Source of the DNA: an uncultured Lachnospiraceae bacterium | Lineage (GTDB): Bacteria; Bacillota; Clostridia; Lachnospirales; Lachnospiraceae | Assembly: GCA_905197485.1 (NCBI GenBank) | Contig: CAJJYZ010000009.1 | Location: 1 to 64,000 of the forward strand | Direction: 5' to 3' | Length of the DNA stretch: 64,000 nucleotides | Shown here: positions 27,399 through 36,788 of the stretch, piece by piece | How positions within the stretch are numbered: the stretch's first letter is position 1 | Layout: every line of letters begins with the position of its first letter | The notes under the pieces: generated by a model | Databases searched by the model: none | What the model was told of the DNA's origin: nothing | Seen by the model: only the letters and a program-made list of their open reading frames with translations | Made by a program: the position numbers and the translations under genes

Positions 27399-28793
27399 TC
27401 ATGATAAGATTCCTGTAGACTGTACAAATAACACAGCCATCAAAATCGGTACGATATACCGAATCATCACGCGGTACATCTTTTTCCGCTTGAATTTTGC
27501 ACCGTTGCACTCCATCTCATCCTCAATCCATTTTGAGCCGATGACCCATCCGACAAAGATACACGAAATCAAGGAAATCAAAGGCATCATAAAGCTGTTG
27601 CTAATATAATCCATCAAGTCTAACAATTGTCCTGTCTGCCCGTTCGGAAGCGGAATATCCATATAAAAGGCACTGTATCCAAGGCAAATAACTGTTGCAG
27701 CTACTGCGGAAATGACTCCGATTATCAAACTCATCTTTTCCCGAGTTATTTTGAAAATCTGCGTACAGTTTGCAACCAATGTTTCCATGATGGAAATGCA
27801 GGAAGTCAAAGCTGCAAATGCAACCATGACAAAGAACACGATTCCTATAATGGTTCCGATTTTTCCCATCGCTTCAAATACTTTCGGCAAGGATACGAAC
27901 ATCAGACTCGGGCCGGATGCCATTCCCTCTGTTCCGGAGAATACATAGACAGCCGGAATAATCATCATACCCGCAAGCAATGCAACTCCCGTATCAAAAA
28001 ATTCAATCTGTCCGATTGCACGACTCAGATTCACTTCTTTCTTCACATAAGAACCATACGTAATCATGATTCCCATGGAAACACTCAAGGAGAAAAAGAT
28101 TTGGCTCATCGCGTCCAGCAGGATTTCCAAGAAACGTCCCACAGTAAGACCTGATAAATCCGGAACAAGGTACACTTTCAATCCTTGTAATCCTGTCCTC
28201 GTCACCCCATCTGCTCCTGTATGCTGCAGCGTTAACGAAAAAATAGCGATTCCAACAATCATGAGAAGTAACCCCGGCATAACAATTTTGGAAAATTTTT
28301 CGATTCCTTTTTCCACGCCCTGGTAAACGATAAACGCCGTAATTGCTAAGAAGATTAACATAAATACAATCGGAGCGACCGGCGCGGTGATAAACTCTGT
28401 AAAATATCCGTCTTTTGCAGCTTCTTTGCCTGCACCGCTTACATAAACCGCAATATATTTTGTAACCCATCCTCCAATTACCGCATAGTAAGTCATGATA
28501 ATCGCCGGAACTAAAAATGTAATCTTTCCTAAAAATCCCCACTTTGGATGCATCGTCTGATAAGCTGTCCACGCATCTTTTCCGGTTCTTCTTCCGATTG
28601 CAATATCAGTCGTCAACAATGTAAATCCAAACGTAACTACCAAAACCAAATAAATTAGCAGGAATAATCCCCCTCCGTCTTTTGCCGCCAAATAAGGAAA
28701 ACGCCAAATATTTCCCACGCCGACGGCGCTTCCTGCCGCTGATAAGATAAATCCAAGCGAGCTTGTAAATCCTCCCTTTTTCTCTTTCTTCAT
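27399..28793 (-). CDS. Sodium:neurotransmitter symporter (NSS) family amino-acid transporter
   Basis: A 464-residue LeuT-fold transporter. TM1 carries the sodium/substrate-site signature SAAGSAVGVGNIWRFPYLAAKDGGG, and the TM6 region holds LSVSMGIMITYGSYVKKE. The length suggests eleven helices, common for bacterial NSS members that lack TM12. Likely substrates are hydrophobic or aromatic amino acids; this cannot be resolved here. The ATG at 28793 gives a 7-base distance from AAGGTGGG; the GTG at 28805 and ATG at 28799 are too close. The divergent neighbour is an XRE regulator. Confidence 0.9.
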   Translation of the reverse strand: MKKEKKGGFTSSLGFILSAAGSAVGVGNIWRFPYLAAKDGGGLFLLIYLVLVVTFGFTLLTTDIAIGRRTGKDAWTAYQTMHPKWGFLGKITFLVPAIIMTYYAVIGGWVTKYIAVYVSGAGKEAAKDGYFTEFITAPVAPIVFMLIFLAITAFIVYQGVEKGIEKFSKIVMPGLLLMIVGIAIFSLTLQHTGADGVTRTGLQGLKVYLVPDLSGLTVGRFLEILLDAMSQIFFSLSVSMGIMITYGSYVKKEVNLSRAIGQIEFFDTGVALLAGMMIIPAVYVFSGTEGMASGPSLMFVSLPKVFEAMGKIGTIIGIVFFVMVAFAALTSCISIMETLVANCTQIFKITREKMSLIIGVISAVAATVICLGYSAFYMDIPLPNGQTGQLLDLMDYISNSFMMPLISLISCIFVGWVIGSKWIEDEMECNGAKFKRKKMYRVMIRYIVPILMAVLFVQSTGILS

Positions 28794-29000
28794 TCTCATT
28801 CCCACCTTTCACAAACATTACAAGGTGATATTATAGAAAAGAATGCAAAATTTCTCAACCCGCTTATGTTTCGTATAAATAAACATTTGACAAAATAAGT
28901 TTCTTTATAATAGAATATTAGATGTATTCTATCATTCAGATACCACATTTTTATTTATTATAAGCGAAAATGTATATTCTGACGAAACTTCGAGGTGTTT

Positions 29001-29726
29001 ATGAGCGAAATTAATCAGTATATCGGAAAACAAATCCGGATGTATCGGAAAATCCAGAATCTCACGTTGCAGCAGCTTGCAAACCTGATTCACAAAAGCC
29101 GCGCGACAGTCAGCAAGTATGAAACCGGTGAAATCACATTAGATGTGGAAACTTTATATGATATCAGCGTTGCCCTGCACGTTCACATGAATCAACTGAC
29201 AGACCTGCCGAGCCTTCAGCTGGAAGCTCCTTCCGAGCCTGCAATCTCGGGAATCCAGAGTCCTTTTTTCGAAACCAGAAGGCTTTATTTCTACTTCTAT
29301 GAAGGACGTTCCCGCAAATTAAAAGACGGAATCATCGATATCTATCCGGCCAAAGACCAGCCCGGAGAATATAACGCGTCCCTTACCATTAACGCCATGT
29401 CCTCTACCGGACGGAACAGCGCGCTCTATTATATCGGGAAAGTGACTTACAGCGATATGTTGATTCGCTTTTCATTTGCAAATCAATACAATAAATTGGA
29501 GGAAGATTTGCTTTATATTTTTAATCCTCTGGAAGTCCGCGATTTCACTGAAGGACTCCTATGCGGAATCTCAAGCGCCGACTTAAAGCCTTGCGCCTTC
29601 AAGTGTCTCGTTACTTTGACTCCGCAGGAACCAACCGAAGAACTGCTGCAGCATCTTCTCTTCACCAAGAAAGAACTGCAGCGTTGGAAGAAATTAAATA
29701 TGCTCATTGTCGATAATCATGGCTAA
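29001..29726 (+). CDS. XRE-family transcriptional regulator with an uncharacterised C-terminal domain
   Basis: A 241-residue protein with an N-terminal helix-turn-helix (about residues 4-60; TLQQLANLIHKSRATVSKYETGE). The mixed alpha/beta C-terminal region (SPFFETRRLYFYFYEGRSRKLKDGIIDIYP) I cannot assign to a known sensor fold. The ATG at 29001 follows GAGG at 28992-28995; the in-frame GTG at 28995 overlaps that site. It diverges from the NSS symporter across about 207 bp, so it may control that transporter. A terminator follows at 29747. Confidence 0.8.
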   Translation: MSEINQYIGKQIRMYRKIQNLTLQQLANLIHKSRATVSKYETGEITLDVETLYDISVALHVHMNQLTDLPSLQLEAPSEPAISGIQSPFFETRRLYFYFYEGRSRKLKDGIIDIYPAKDQPGEYNASLTINAMSSTGRNSALYYIGKVTYSDMLIRFSFANQYNKLEEDLLYIFNPLEVRDFTEGLLCGISSADLKPCAFKCLVTLTPQEPTEELLQHLLFTKKELQRWKKLNMLIVDNHG

Positions 29727-29746
29727 TCATCAACCATGACATATGC

Positions 29747-29788
29747 AGAAACGGGGACAGCCCTGCACTTTGGCTATCCCCGTTTCTC
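29747..29788. terminator. Bidirectional terminator
   Basis: AGAAACGGGGACAGCC (29747-29762) pairs with GGCTATCCCCGTTTCT (29772-29787), one wobble, between convergent XRE and pucR genes. Confidence 0.8.
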
Positions 29789-29801
29789 ATATCTATAGGA
29801 T

Positions 29802-31433
29802 TTATAACTCTAAAAATTGTAGTAGAATTTCTATTTTTAGTCGAGAAATATGCGACTCCCAATCAATCTTTAACATCTGGTCCAATTTATCAATCCTTTT
29901 TCGAATCGTATTGATATGCACATACATTTTCTCGGCTGTCACACTAAAATTCATGTTGCTTTCCAGATAAATTTTCAGTGTCCGAAGAAGTTCCACATTC
30001 TTCTCATCTTTCATCATCTTACGATATTCCGAAAGCATCTGCTCTAACTCTTCCTCCGGAATCTGAAGCCACGCAAATGGTCCAATCATCTCATAATCCC
30101 AGATTTTTCCCTTTGGATAGAGTTTTCTTCCCATTTTCATCACTTTATTACACGTTTCAATCGATGATTTCACCTCGGACATCTTCTTGCCTTCACGCAA
30201 CACAGCAAACTCCAGTTCCATCTCAGGAAATTTTTCATCAATCTTTTGCCGAAAATCAAGAATCCTATGCTCCATTTCTTCTTGACTGCATGACAGTGAA
30301 TCCGACAACTCGATTAAGATAATTCCAGCATTCTCATCAAGAAATGCAAGCTTTGCGTTCTTAGAAAGCTGGCTATTCTGGAAGATAGTAAGGTAATGCT
30401 CTCTGGAACTTCTGGCGCTCATCTTCTCATTCATCTGTTGAAATAATACGCATGCATACCGCGTATTCATAGAGATTCCCTGCTGTCCCGCCTGATAGAG
30501 CAGCCTCGCTTCATCTTCTCCTGTCGAATGCATTGCAAGTAAGACAAGGTTTTCAAATCCGATATTTCCGATACTCTGCGCAATGACAATCTGCTCGTAT
30601 ACTGCCTGAAGCAAAAGATAGGCGATTCGGATGGAATACTCATCATAATAATCCAGAAACTCCCGGGATTCCATTACGACAAAATAAGCCTGCAGCTTGC
30701 CGCCGACACTGATTGGGATTGTAATCCAGCTGATGCGGGGACCTTCTGCATTTTCCTCATTACATAGACGGATTCTTGACATCTGTATGTAATCGCAAAG
30801 CGTATACCGGTTATGCTCCTTTTTCGGCTCCCAATAATCACTCTCTTCCAGCCCGTAAGCTTCTGAGATTCTCTTAAAATTGGCAGAACTGCAATATCCT
30901 TCCTGCTCTCCAAAATCATGCAAAAATGCCGGGAATCCCATTTCCACCTCTACTGCCTGCAAAATCTTTTTAATCTTTTGCACTCGATATGTCGTCGTTC
31001 CTAATATCATCGCGCCGTTTTGATGAATCTGAAATCTTCAAATCGTCCGATTCATGACAATTGTGTTTACTTGCTGCATGACCTCCATATATCCGATTTC
31101 AAATGGCATACTAATCAGAGGAACCTCATAATAATCAAACAATTCTATGATATCTTTCGGAATCGTCAGGAGATACCTTCCACGCTTAATAACCATTCCT
31201 GAAGTCGTCTGCATCATCCCATCGTTGAAGGACTTTCTCATACAATCCGGCTCCATAAAAATCGAATATCCGGAAGTAATGACAAGCTCTTTCCCTTTTG
31301 TCCATCGATAGGCATCCGGGGCGTCCATAACCGCAATTCCCTGAACTTCTTTGTGCAGCCCTTTTGCTCCTGCTACAATATAAAAGTCTTTAAAAAACTC
31401 TTGTTCCAATAAAGTCTTAACTGCGATTCCCAT
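29802..31433 (-). pseudogene. PucR family regulator interrupted by an in-frame TGA
   Basis: The frame from ATG 31433 (AAGGA upstream) to the stop at 29802 would encode a 543-residue PucR-type activator but contains TGA at codon 132 (31040-31038). Before it is a complete PucR N-terminal domain (VKTLLEQEFFKDFYIVAGAKGLHKEVQGIAVMDAPDAYRW). After it, in the same frame, come the central domain and the C-terminal helix-turn-helix (LRTLKIYLESNMNFSVTAEKMYVHINTIRKRIDKL). The next in-frame ATG, at 31010, has no ribosome binding site. I read it as a nonsense-disrupted gene, possibly recent because nothing else is decayed; readthrough cannot be ruled out. A TTGACA-18-TAACT-like promoter (31513-31484) remains. 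Confidence 0.75.
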
Positions 31434-31531
31434 GTTGTCCTTGTCCTTTCTTTCTCGCACCGCCATTACCTGCTATTTTCGCAAGTTTACCATCTCATCT
31501 CTTTTTCTGTCAAGAGACCCATGTCCCTTTT

Positions 31532-32707
31532 CTAAGCATGATTTTTAAGCCAATCCATCGCTGCTTTCGCATAGATGGCAGAAGATGTCGGCAGACATGT
31601 CTCGTTAAATTTTGCATGCGGGTTATGATGTCCCACCCACTCTTCTTCGTTTTCTACGCATGCTCCGATAAAGAAATAACTCGTCGGAATGTTTTCACCA
31701 AAGTATGAAAAATCCTCGGAACCCATAACATGGAAAGTTGGAGATGCTTTTAATTCGGAATCCAATTCCTTCACAGAACGAATGATTTCTTCATTCAATT
31801 CCACATCACATTTTACAGCCGGTACATCATTTAACACTTCGATTTCAAATTCACAGCGATATGTCGTTGCCACACCTTTTACAATTTCATGAATACGGCG
31901 AATAATATAGTCTCTCACTTCTGCCTTAAATGTACGAAGCGAGCCTTCTAATACCGCACGCTGCGGAATCACATTGAATGCACTTCCGGATTCAAAATGT
32001 CCGATTGTCAAAACTGCTTCTTCCATGGCAGAAATTTCTCTTGCGATGAGTTCCTGTAATCCCAGATATAAATGTACTCCTGCATGAATCGGGTCAACGC
32101 CAAGTTCCGGTGTAGAACCATGCGTACCCTTTCCTGTCAATGTAATTCGAAATCCATAAACGGATGTCATCGGATATTCCCCGTAAATAATCTGTTTATT
32201 TTTGCTATTTGGAGCTACATGCATTGCAAATGCCGCGTCTACCTTCGGATTTTCCAATACACCTGCATCCACCGCTGCTTTCGCTCCTTTGAACGTTTCC
32301 TCCGCGGACTGGAATAACAGTTTAACAGTACCCTTCAGTTCACTTTCATGTGCCTTCAAAAGCTTTGCCGCACCGAGAAGGGTCGTTGCATGCATGTCAT
32401 GTCCACAAGCGTGCATACAACCGTTTTCCGATGCAAACGGTTCTCCCGACTCTTCTCTTACCGGAAGCGCATCCATATCGCTTCGAAGCATAAAACACTT
32501 CCCACTACTTCCAATCAAGGCTACTACACACGAACAGTCTTCATATACTGTATATGGAATCTCCATCTTATCCAATTCCGCTTTGACAAATTCTACCGTT
32601 TTCGGAAGATGCAGCCCGATTTCCGGAATCTGATGAAGGGCTCTTCTCCATTCACTTAATTGTTGTTGAAGTTCATTTGCTTCTTTTAGTAACTGATTTT
32701 GCATCAT
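31532..32707 (-). CDS. M20 family amidohydrolase (N-acyl-amino-acid / aminobenzoyl-glutamate type)
   Basis: A 391-residue M20D metallohydrolase. The metal site is in MHACGHDMHATTLLGAAKLL (about residue 99 from this start), with the catalytic Glu pair in LLFQSAEETFKGAKAAVDAG near 130. A dimerisation domain follows (TGKGTHGSTPELGVDPIHAG), and the last ligand His is in HVMGSEDFSYF. Relatives hydrolyse N-acyl amino acids, hippurate, indole-acetyl amino acids or aminobenzoyl-glutamate. Start at 32707 after AAGGAG; ATG 32704 is equally possible. It is last of four genes after the DUF5058 protein, its membrane partner and an AbgB-like hydrolase. Confidence 0.9.
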   Translation of the reverse strand: MMQNQLLKEANELQQQLSEWRRALHQIPEIGLHLPKTVEFVKAELDKMEIPYTVYEDCSCVVALIGSSGKCFMLRSDMDALPVREESGEPFASENGCMHACGHDMHATTLLGAAKLLKAHESELKGTVKLLFQSAEETFKGAKAAVDAGVLENPKVDAAFAMHVAPNSKNKQIIYGEYPMTSVYGFRITLTGKGTHGSTPELGVDPIHAGVHLYLGLQELIAREISAMEEAVLTIGHFESGSAFNVIPQRAVLEGSLRTFKAEVRDYIIRRIHEIVKGVATTYRCEFEIEVLNDVPAVKCDVELNEEIIRSVKELDSELKASPTFHVMGSEDFSYFGENIPTSYFFIGACVENEEEWVGHHNPHAKFNETCLPTSSAIYAKAAMDWLKNHA

Positions 32708-32743
32708 ACATTCTCCTTTCTGCAAATCTCTTTCTACTATATC

Positions 32744-34108
32744 TTATCCTTCATACATAGGTTTGTAATTTTGTTTCTTTTCCTGAAATTCTTTCATAAT
32801 TTTCTCTCTAATTTCCGGATGCTTATACAAATCATATGCAATACCGGCCATCACCTCTGCCGCGCTGAGCGCTCCTTTTTCTCCGATAGTGCTTCCCGTT
32901 GAAGCCGTTGCCTGCCATGTATGCGGCGATACCGCTGCCGGCCAACATGTCGTTGAAATCAAACACATCGGCATCATGTGACTAACATCTCCACTATCAG
33001 AAGAAGCTGTAAGCGGATTAATTCGATACAAATCCCTTGCACCTACTTTTGTCGATAGCGGAAGATTTTCTGTATCATATAACATTCTTGCATGCGCTAC
33101 TGTTTCATCCGCTAATGTACTTTCCAGTTTCGAAGCAAACTTCAGCTCCTCTTTTGTATAAGCCGGAAGGTTTGCCTCTTTTAAGTTTTCATATGCCAAA
33201 TCTGCATACGCATGATTCTCCAACAACTCACAACATCCATAATCAATCTTCATTTCCATAGAGGTTTCTGTCATAAGACACGCGCCTTCCGCAACTTTTC
33301 TCACACGCTCTAAAATCTCTTTGACATCGGAAATATACGGAGCCCGGACAAAATACCAGGAGCCTGCTCGTGGCGGAACAATATTCGGAGAAAATCCACC
33401 ACTATCTGTCGTGTAATGAATTCTTGCTTTAGACGTTACATGTTCTCGTAAGTAATTCACTCCTACACTCATCAGCTCTACCGCATCTAAAGCGCTTCTT
33501 CCGACTTCCGGAGCAAATGCCGCATGGGAACTCTTTCCTTTGAATTCAAAATGAGCAGAAGCGCTGGCAAGATATCCACTGTCATACACCATATTGGTGC
33601 TCATCGGATGCCAGCTGATTGCCATGTCACAATCATCAAACATATGATAATATGCCATCTTCACTTTTCCTGAAAGCAGTTCTTCTTCCGGACATCCATA
33701 AAACCGAATTGTCCCTTCTCTATTTTCATTCTCTAAAAATCGTTTTATTGCAATAGCTGCTACTGCCGATGCAGAACCTAACAAATTGTGTCCACATCCA
33801 TGGCCTGCTGCTCCTTCTTTCACCGTTTCTTTCTGGTCTGATACTGCTTGGGATAATCCCGGAAGTGCATCATATTCTCCTAAAATTGCAATTACAGGAG
33901 TTCCCGAGCCATATTCCGCATAAAATGCATGAGGCAGTTTTTCTTCATTGACTATTACGAATCCTTCTTCAGACAATATCTTTCGAAAATAATTCGCGCT
34001 CTCCTCTTCTTCTCCACCTATTTCCGGCTCTTCCCATAATAATTTACAGCTCTTTTGACATAAAGGCTCTAAACTTTCCACAATTTGATGAAGTTCTTTT
34101 TTCGTCAT
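32744..34108 (-). CDS. AbgB-like M20 amidohydrolase
   Basis: A 454-residue M20 hydrolase resembling the AbgB subunit of aminobenzoyl-glutamate hydrolase. Signatures are VIAILGEYDALPGLSQ near residue 71, GAAGHGCGHNLLGSASAVAA near 98 with the metal-binding CGH, FYGCPEEELLSGKVKMAY near 136, and the C-terminal TASSDSGDVSHMMP. In Escherichia coli AbgA and AbgB form a heterodimer fed by AbgT; here the second M20 gene follows after 18 bases and two other membrane proteins precede. Substrate is inferred only as an amino-acid conjugate. Confidence 0.88.
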   Translation of the reverse strand: MTKKELHQIVESLEPLCQKSCKLLWEEPEIGGEEEESANYFRKILSEEGFVIVNEEKLPHAFYAEYGSGTPVIAILGEYDALPGLSQAVSDQKETVKEGAAGHGCGHNLLGSASAVAAIAIKRFLENENREGTIRFYGCPEEELLSGKVKMAYYHMFDDCDMAISWHPMSTNMVYDSGYLASASAHFEFKGKSSHAAFAPEVGRSALDAVELMSVGVNYLREHVTSKARIHYTTDSGGFSPNIVPPRAGSWYFVRAPYISDVKEILERVRKVAEGACLMTETSMEMKIDYGCCELLENHAYADLAYENLKEANLPAYTKEELKFASKLESTLADETVAHARMLYDTENLPLSTKVGARDLYRINPLTASSDSGDVSHMMPMCLISTTCWPAAVSPHTWQATASTGSTIGEKGALSAAEVMAGIAYDLYKHPEIREKIMKEFQEKKQNYKPMYEG

Positions 34109-34142
34109 ATCTATCTCTCCCTCGTCTACATTTCTTATAAAA

Positions 34143-34838
34143 TTACGCCGCTTTTTTTGCCGAATTCTTCAATGTTGCAAGTCCAATTGCAATGCTAAGG
34201 AATACACATCCCATTGTTCCAAGCCAGTTGGATGCTCCCGGCAGCCAATTGAATACGCCAAGACCGATTGCTGTATACAATACAATGGCAATTAAAACCA
34301 TTACAAGACTATGCCTTTTCATTTTAATTCCAAACTGTACAATCAATGCACCAAAAAGCGCCGGAAGAAGATAATTCAACGCTGAAATCACAGATGCCGG
34401 AAGCATTTCCAATACGGAAGTTCCAAGAATTGCCCCGATTGTCAAAACAGAAGTATTGATAAGGATTGAAACTGCCATACCGATTGTAGCAATGACAGAA
34501 CCCTTTTCTGTACCCGGTTCTACGTCTGCCGCTACCTGTGCCATACTTGCACAAGGAATACGCATATTTGAAATATTTCCTGAAAGGAATGCCATATAAG
34601 TTCCTGTCGGTCCAACTACCGGAAAATAAGAAATCGGCTCGACAAACCATAACACACCAAATGCACTGGCTCCACTGACAAATGCAGTCAAAAGCGCCGC
34701 TGGTTTTGGAAGCAACCCATACACTACCGCAAGCATAACAGCTGGCAAAAACGCAAGGAGAACTCCTAAATATCCGGTTACTTTTCCTATCTTATTGATT
34801 TTTGGCATATATTCATCTTTATAGAAATTATTGCTCAT
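34143..34838 (-). CDS. Uncharacterised multi-pass membrane protein, partner of DUF5058
   Basis: A 231-residue protein with six or seven hydrophobic segments starting near residue 18. A glycine-rich re-entrant-looking stretch is present near 72-96 (VVGPTGTYMAFLSGNISNM followed by RIPCASMAQ). I do not recognise it as a named transporter family. It lies 18 bases downstream of the DUF5058 gene and 34 upstream of the AbgB-like gene, so it probably works with both. The GPTGTYMAFLSGN block, with small and polar residues between helices, would suit a substrate path. GGGAGG precedes the start. Confidence 0.72.
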   Translation of the reverse strand: MSNNFYKDEYMPKINKIGKVTGYLGVLLAFLPAVMLAVVYGLLPKPAALLTAFVSGASAFGVLWFVEPISYFPVVGPTGTYMAFLSGNISNMRIPCASMAQVAADVEPGTEKGSVIATIGMAVSILINTSVLTIGAILGTSVLEMLPASVISALNYLLPALFGALIVQFGIKMKRHSLVMVLIAIVLYTAIGLGVFNWLPGASNWLGTMGCVFLSIAIGLATLKNSAKKAA

Positions 34839-34856
34839 TTTCTCTTCCTCCCGTCC

Positions 34857-35600
34857 TTAAATCAGAGCTGTGATAATCATAGCTCCTAAAATCGTAATTG
34901 TCAGCGCCCACTCTCTTAACCATCCGATATTCTTTTTCTCTGCCACTGTGGAAAGCACATACATAATAACCGCTCCTAAAATACAGGCAATTGCATTCTT
35001 ATTTGCTCCGCTCATCGTTGCAGCATCTGCTTTCTGAATCAAAGAATAAATCGGTTTCGAAAGATGACTCGCTACCATTGCTGCAAACACACCGATAATT
35101 GCTGTCGATGCAATCGTTGTTAAAGTGCCCGCATTTCCTTTGGATAATTTATGTTCAATCTTCTCCATCTTATTTGCTGAAAATGTTCCAAACAATACCC
35201 AACCGATTGAGCAAAGAATCATCGTCCAAATCGCCATTGTAAGCGCCTCTTTTGTCATCGGGTCCGTTCCTAAAGTCACTCCGACCGCCGATGTTCCAAG
35301 TCCTGCCGCAATAGATTCAAACATAACAGAACCTATCATAGAAAGTCTCATCCAGCCCACCGGACCTCCAACAGTCACAAGTAATGATAACATTCCGCTC
35401 AATACAACGATAGATGGTCCAATTGAAGTCACTGCGCTACTTTTGATTGCTTTATTCATTTGTGTTTTCGTGAGTCCAACTTTTTCTCCCGAACGATAGG
35501 CTTCACGCGCAAAAAGAACCGCTTGTATCATAACAAATACGACCGGAATTCCACAAGCGAGCCACATAGGTAAACTATTTGCAAGTTTCATAACATCCAT
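34857..35600 (-). CDS. DUF5058 family membrane protein, probable transport subunit
   Basis: A 247-residue protein with about six hydrophobic segments, matching my recollection of DUF5058. Between the first two there is GPSIVVLSGMLSLLVTVGG, then PVGWMRLSMIGSVMFE, a conserved-looking polar/glycine stretch. It is first of an apparent four-gene operon with a second membrane protein and two M20 amidohydrolases; in the abg system of Escherichia coli the transporter is the unrelated AbgT. The pair may be a two-subunit permease for N-acyl amino acids. AAGGAGG precedes the ATG. Function is inference. Confidence 0.75.
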   Translation of the reverse strand: MDVMKLANSLPMWLACGIPVVFVMIQAVLFAREAYRSGEKVGLTKTQMNKAIKSSAVTSIGPSIVVLSGMLSLLVTVGGPVGWMRLSMIGSVMFESIAAGLGTSAVGVTLGTDPMTKEALTMAIWTMILCSIGWVLFGTFSANKMEKIEHKLSKGNAGTLTTIASTAIIGVFAAMVASHLSKPIYSLIQKADAATMSGANKNAIACILGAVIMYVLSTVAEKKNIGWLREWALTITILGAMIITALI

Positions 35601-35667
35601 TCTTTTTTCCTCCTTTTTCTTGCTTTACCTCGTTTTTCTCCATTATGCGTGTTGCCTCAAAATAAAA

Positions 35668-35723
35668 AAATGAAAATATCTTCACTTTTCGACACATTTC
35701 GCCATGCGGTGAAGATATTTTCA
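35668..35723 (-). terminator. Terminator between the double-cubane operon side and the DUF5058 operon
   Basis: A perfect 15-bp stem, TGAAAATATCTTCAC at 35671-35685 and its complement at 35709-35723, followed on the minus strand by TTTTTTTATTTTG. It would end transcription arriving from 36 kb. Confidence 0.85.
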
Positions 35724-35764
35724 CTTTTTCAATTTCTTTTATAAAATTTATTAGAGATTTTCTA

Positions 35765-36004
35765 CTATTTCCAATATTCTTCCATATACTTCTTGGCTTC
35801 CTCTTCTCCCAAAGAAAATTCCTTTTCGATTCTCTCCAAGGTACTTTCTTTTGAAACTTGAAATTCCTGACACATCTCTATCGTAGTTTCAATACGCCCT
35901 TCTTCAATCATTGCCTTTATCGCTTCACACATATCTCGTCTCTCTCCTTTCTTCTGTTGGTAATTCTCCAATTCTTTTTCCATATGAAGCAAAATTCCCA
36001 TCAC
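35765..36004 (-). pseudogene. C-terminal remnant of an Rpn family nuclease
   Basis: A 79-residue frame (MCEAIKAMIEEGRIETTIEM then CQEFQVSKESTLERIEKEFS) that resembles only the helical C-terminal tail of Rpn nucleases such as the intact gene at 23647-24639 (MCRAFDEIYKEEQEKGRIQ region). The nuclease core is absent, and the frame begins 5 bases after the stop of the activase gene. This is a truncated relic of a mobile nuclease family. It may still be transcribed with the activase operon. Confidence 0.65.
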
Positions 36005-36009
36005 ATCAT

Positions 36010-36774
36010 CTATTTCCTTACTTTTTCTTCCGCCAAATATGCAGCTCCAAGCGCTCCTGCAAACCTTCCAAATTCTGCAGGCATGACATGTCTCCCGAGT
36101 TTTTCTGAAAGTCTGGATGTAAAATATGTGCTATGGCTCAATCCTCCTGTCAGAATGATGGTGTCTGCCAACGTCTGCCGCTGTGCAAGCTGCGCCACTT
36201 TCGCCACCACCGACTCGATAACGCCGGCTGCAATATCCTCCCTCGGACGTCCCTCTCCGATATAACTGATAACTTCCGATTCTGCAAACACCGTACAGAG
36301 TGAACTAATCGGTATCATCTGTCCCATCTTCGCCAGCTCAAACAATTCGTCCAATGTAATTCCAAGGCGATTCGCCATAATCTCCAAGAATTTCCCCGTT
36401 CCGGCAGAACATTTATCATTCATGAGGAAATCCATCACAACGCCATTTTGTACCTGGATGACTTTCGTATCCTGTCCTCCTACATCAATAATGGTGCAGT
36501 CTCCCCCTGCAAGCTCTCTTCCGCCTCTTGCATGACATGTAATCTCTGTGATTACTTTATCCGCAAAGTCTACCGCCACCCGTCCATATCCGGTCGCAAT
36601 GACTATCGTGTCCTCTGACTCCACATCAATCCCTGCCGCTTTTAACCGCTCCTTGATTGTAATAGTTGTTTCTTTGCTGCTCCATCCGGTCGGCAGGACA
36701 AAATACATATCATTATCTCCACGCACTACGACTTTTGACGCCGTAGAGCCTATATCAATACCTACATAATTCAT
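36010..36774 (-). CDS. ATP-dependent activase/reductase of a double-cubane-cluster protein (BadF/HgdC type)
   Basis: A 254-residue ASKHA-fold ATPase. The nucleotide-binding motifs are MNYVGIDIGSTASKVVV, CTIIDVGGQDTKVI near 128 and ILTGGLSHSTYF near 209. The subunit-bridging [4Fe-4S] ligands are in NDKCSAGTGKFLEIMA and SSLCTVFAESEVIS, each supplying one Cys. Homologs hydrolyse ATP to inject low-potential electrons into 2-hydroxyacyl-CoA dehydratases or double-cubane proteins. The ATG at 36774 has AAGGAGG; the in-frame ATG at 36795 precedes that site. It follows the DUF3343 gene and its likely partner reductase. Confidence 0.9.
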   Translation of the reverse strand: MNYVGIDIGSTASKVVVRGDNDMYFVLPTGWSSKETTITIKERLKAAGIDVESEDTIVIATGYGRVAVDFADKVITEITCHARGGRELAGGDCTIIDVGGQDTKVIQVQNGVVMDFLMNDKCSAGTGKFLEIMANRLGITLDELFELAKMGQMIPISSLCTVFAESEVISYIGEGRPREDIAAGVIESVVAKVAQLAQRQTLADTIILTGGLSHSTYFTSRLSEKLGRHVMPAEFGRFAGALGAAYLAEEKVRK

Positions 36775-36788
36775 TTTCTCTCTCCTCC

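Noticed and set aside
28003..28572. A 189-codon minus-strand frame within the NSS gene
   Set aside because: It is a shifted frame of the LeuT-fold gene, with typical shadow composition and no domain.
31038..31040. Reading the pucR TGA as selenocysteine
   Set aside because: No hairpin like the one after the grdH UGA follows it, the site is a linker with no expected redox residue, and PucR proteins are not known selenoproteins. A nonsense change is simpler.
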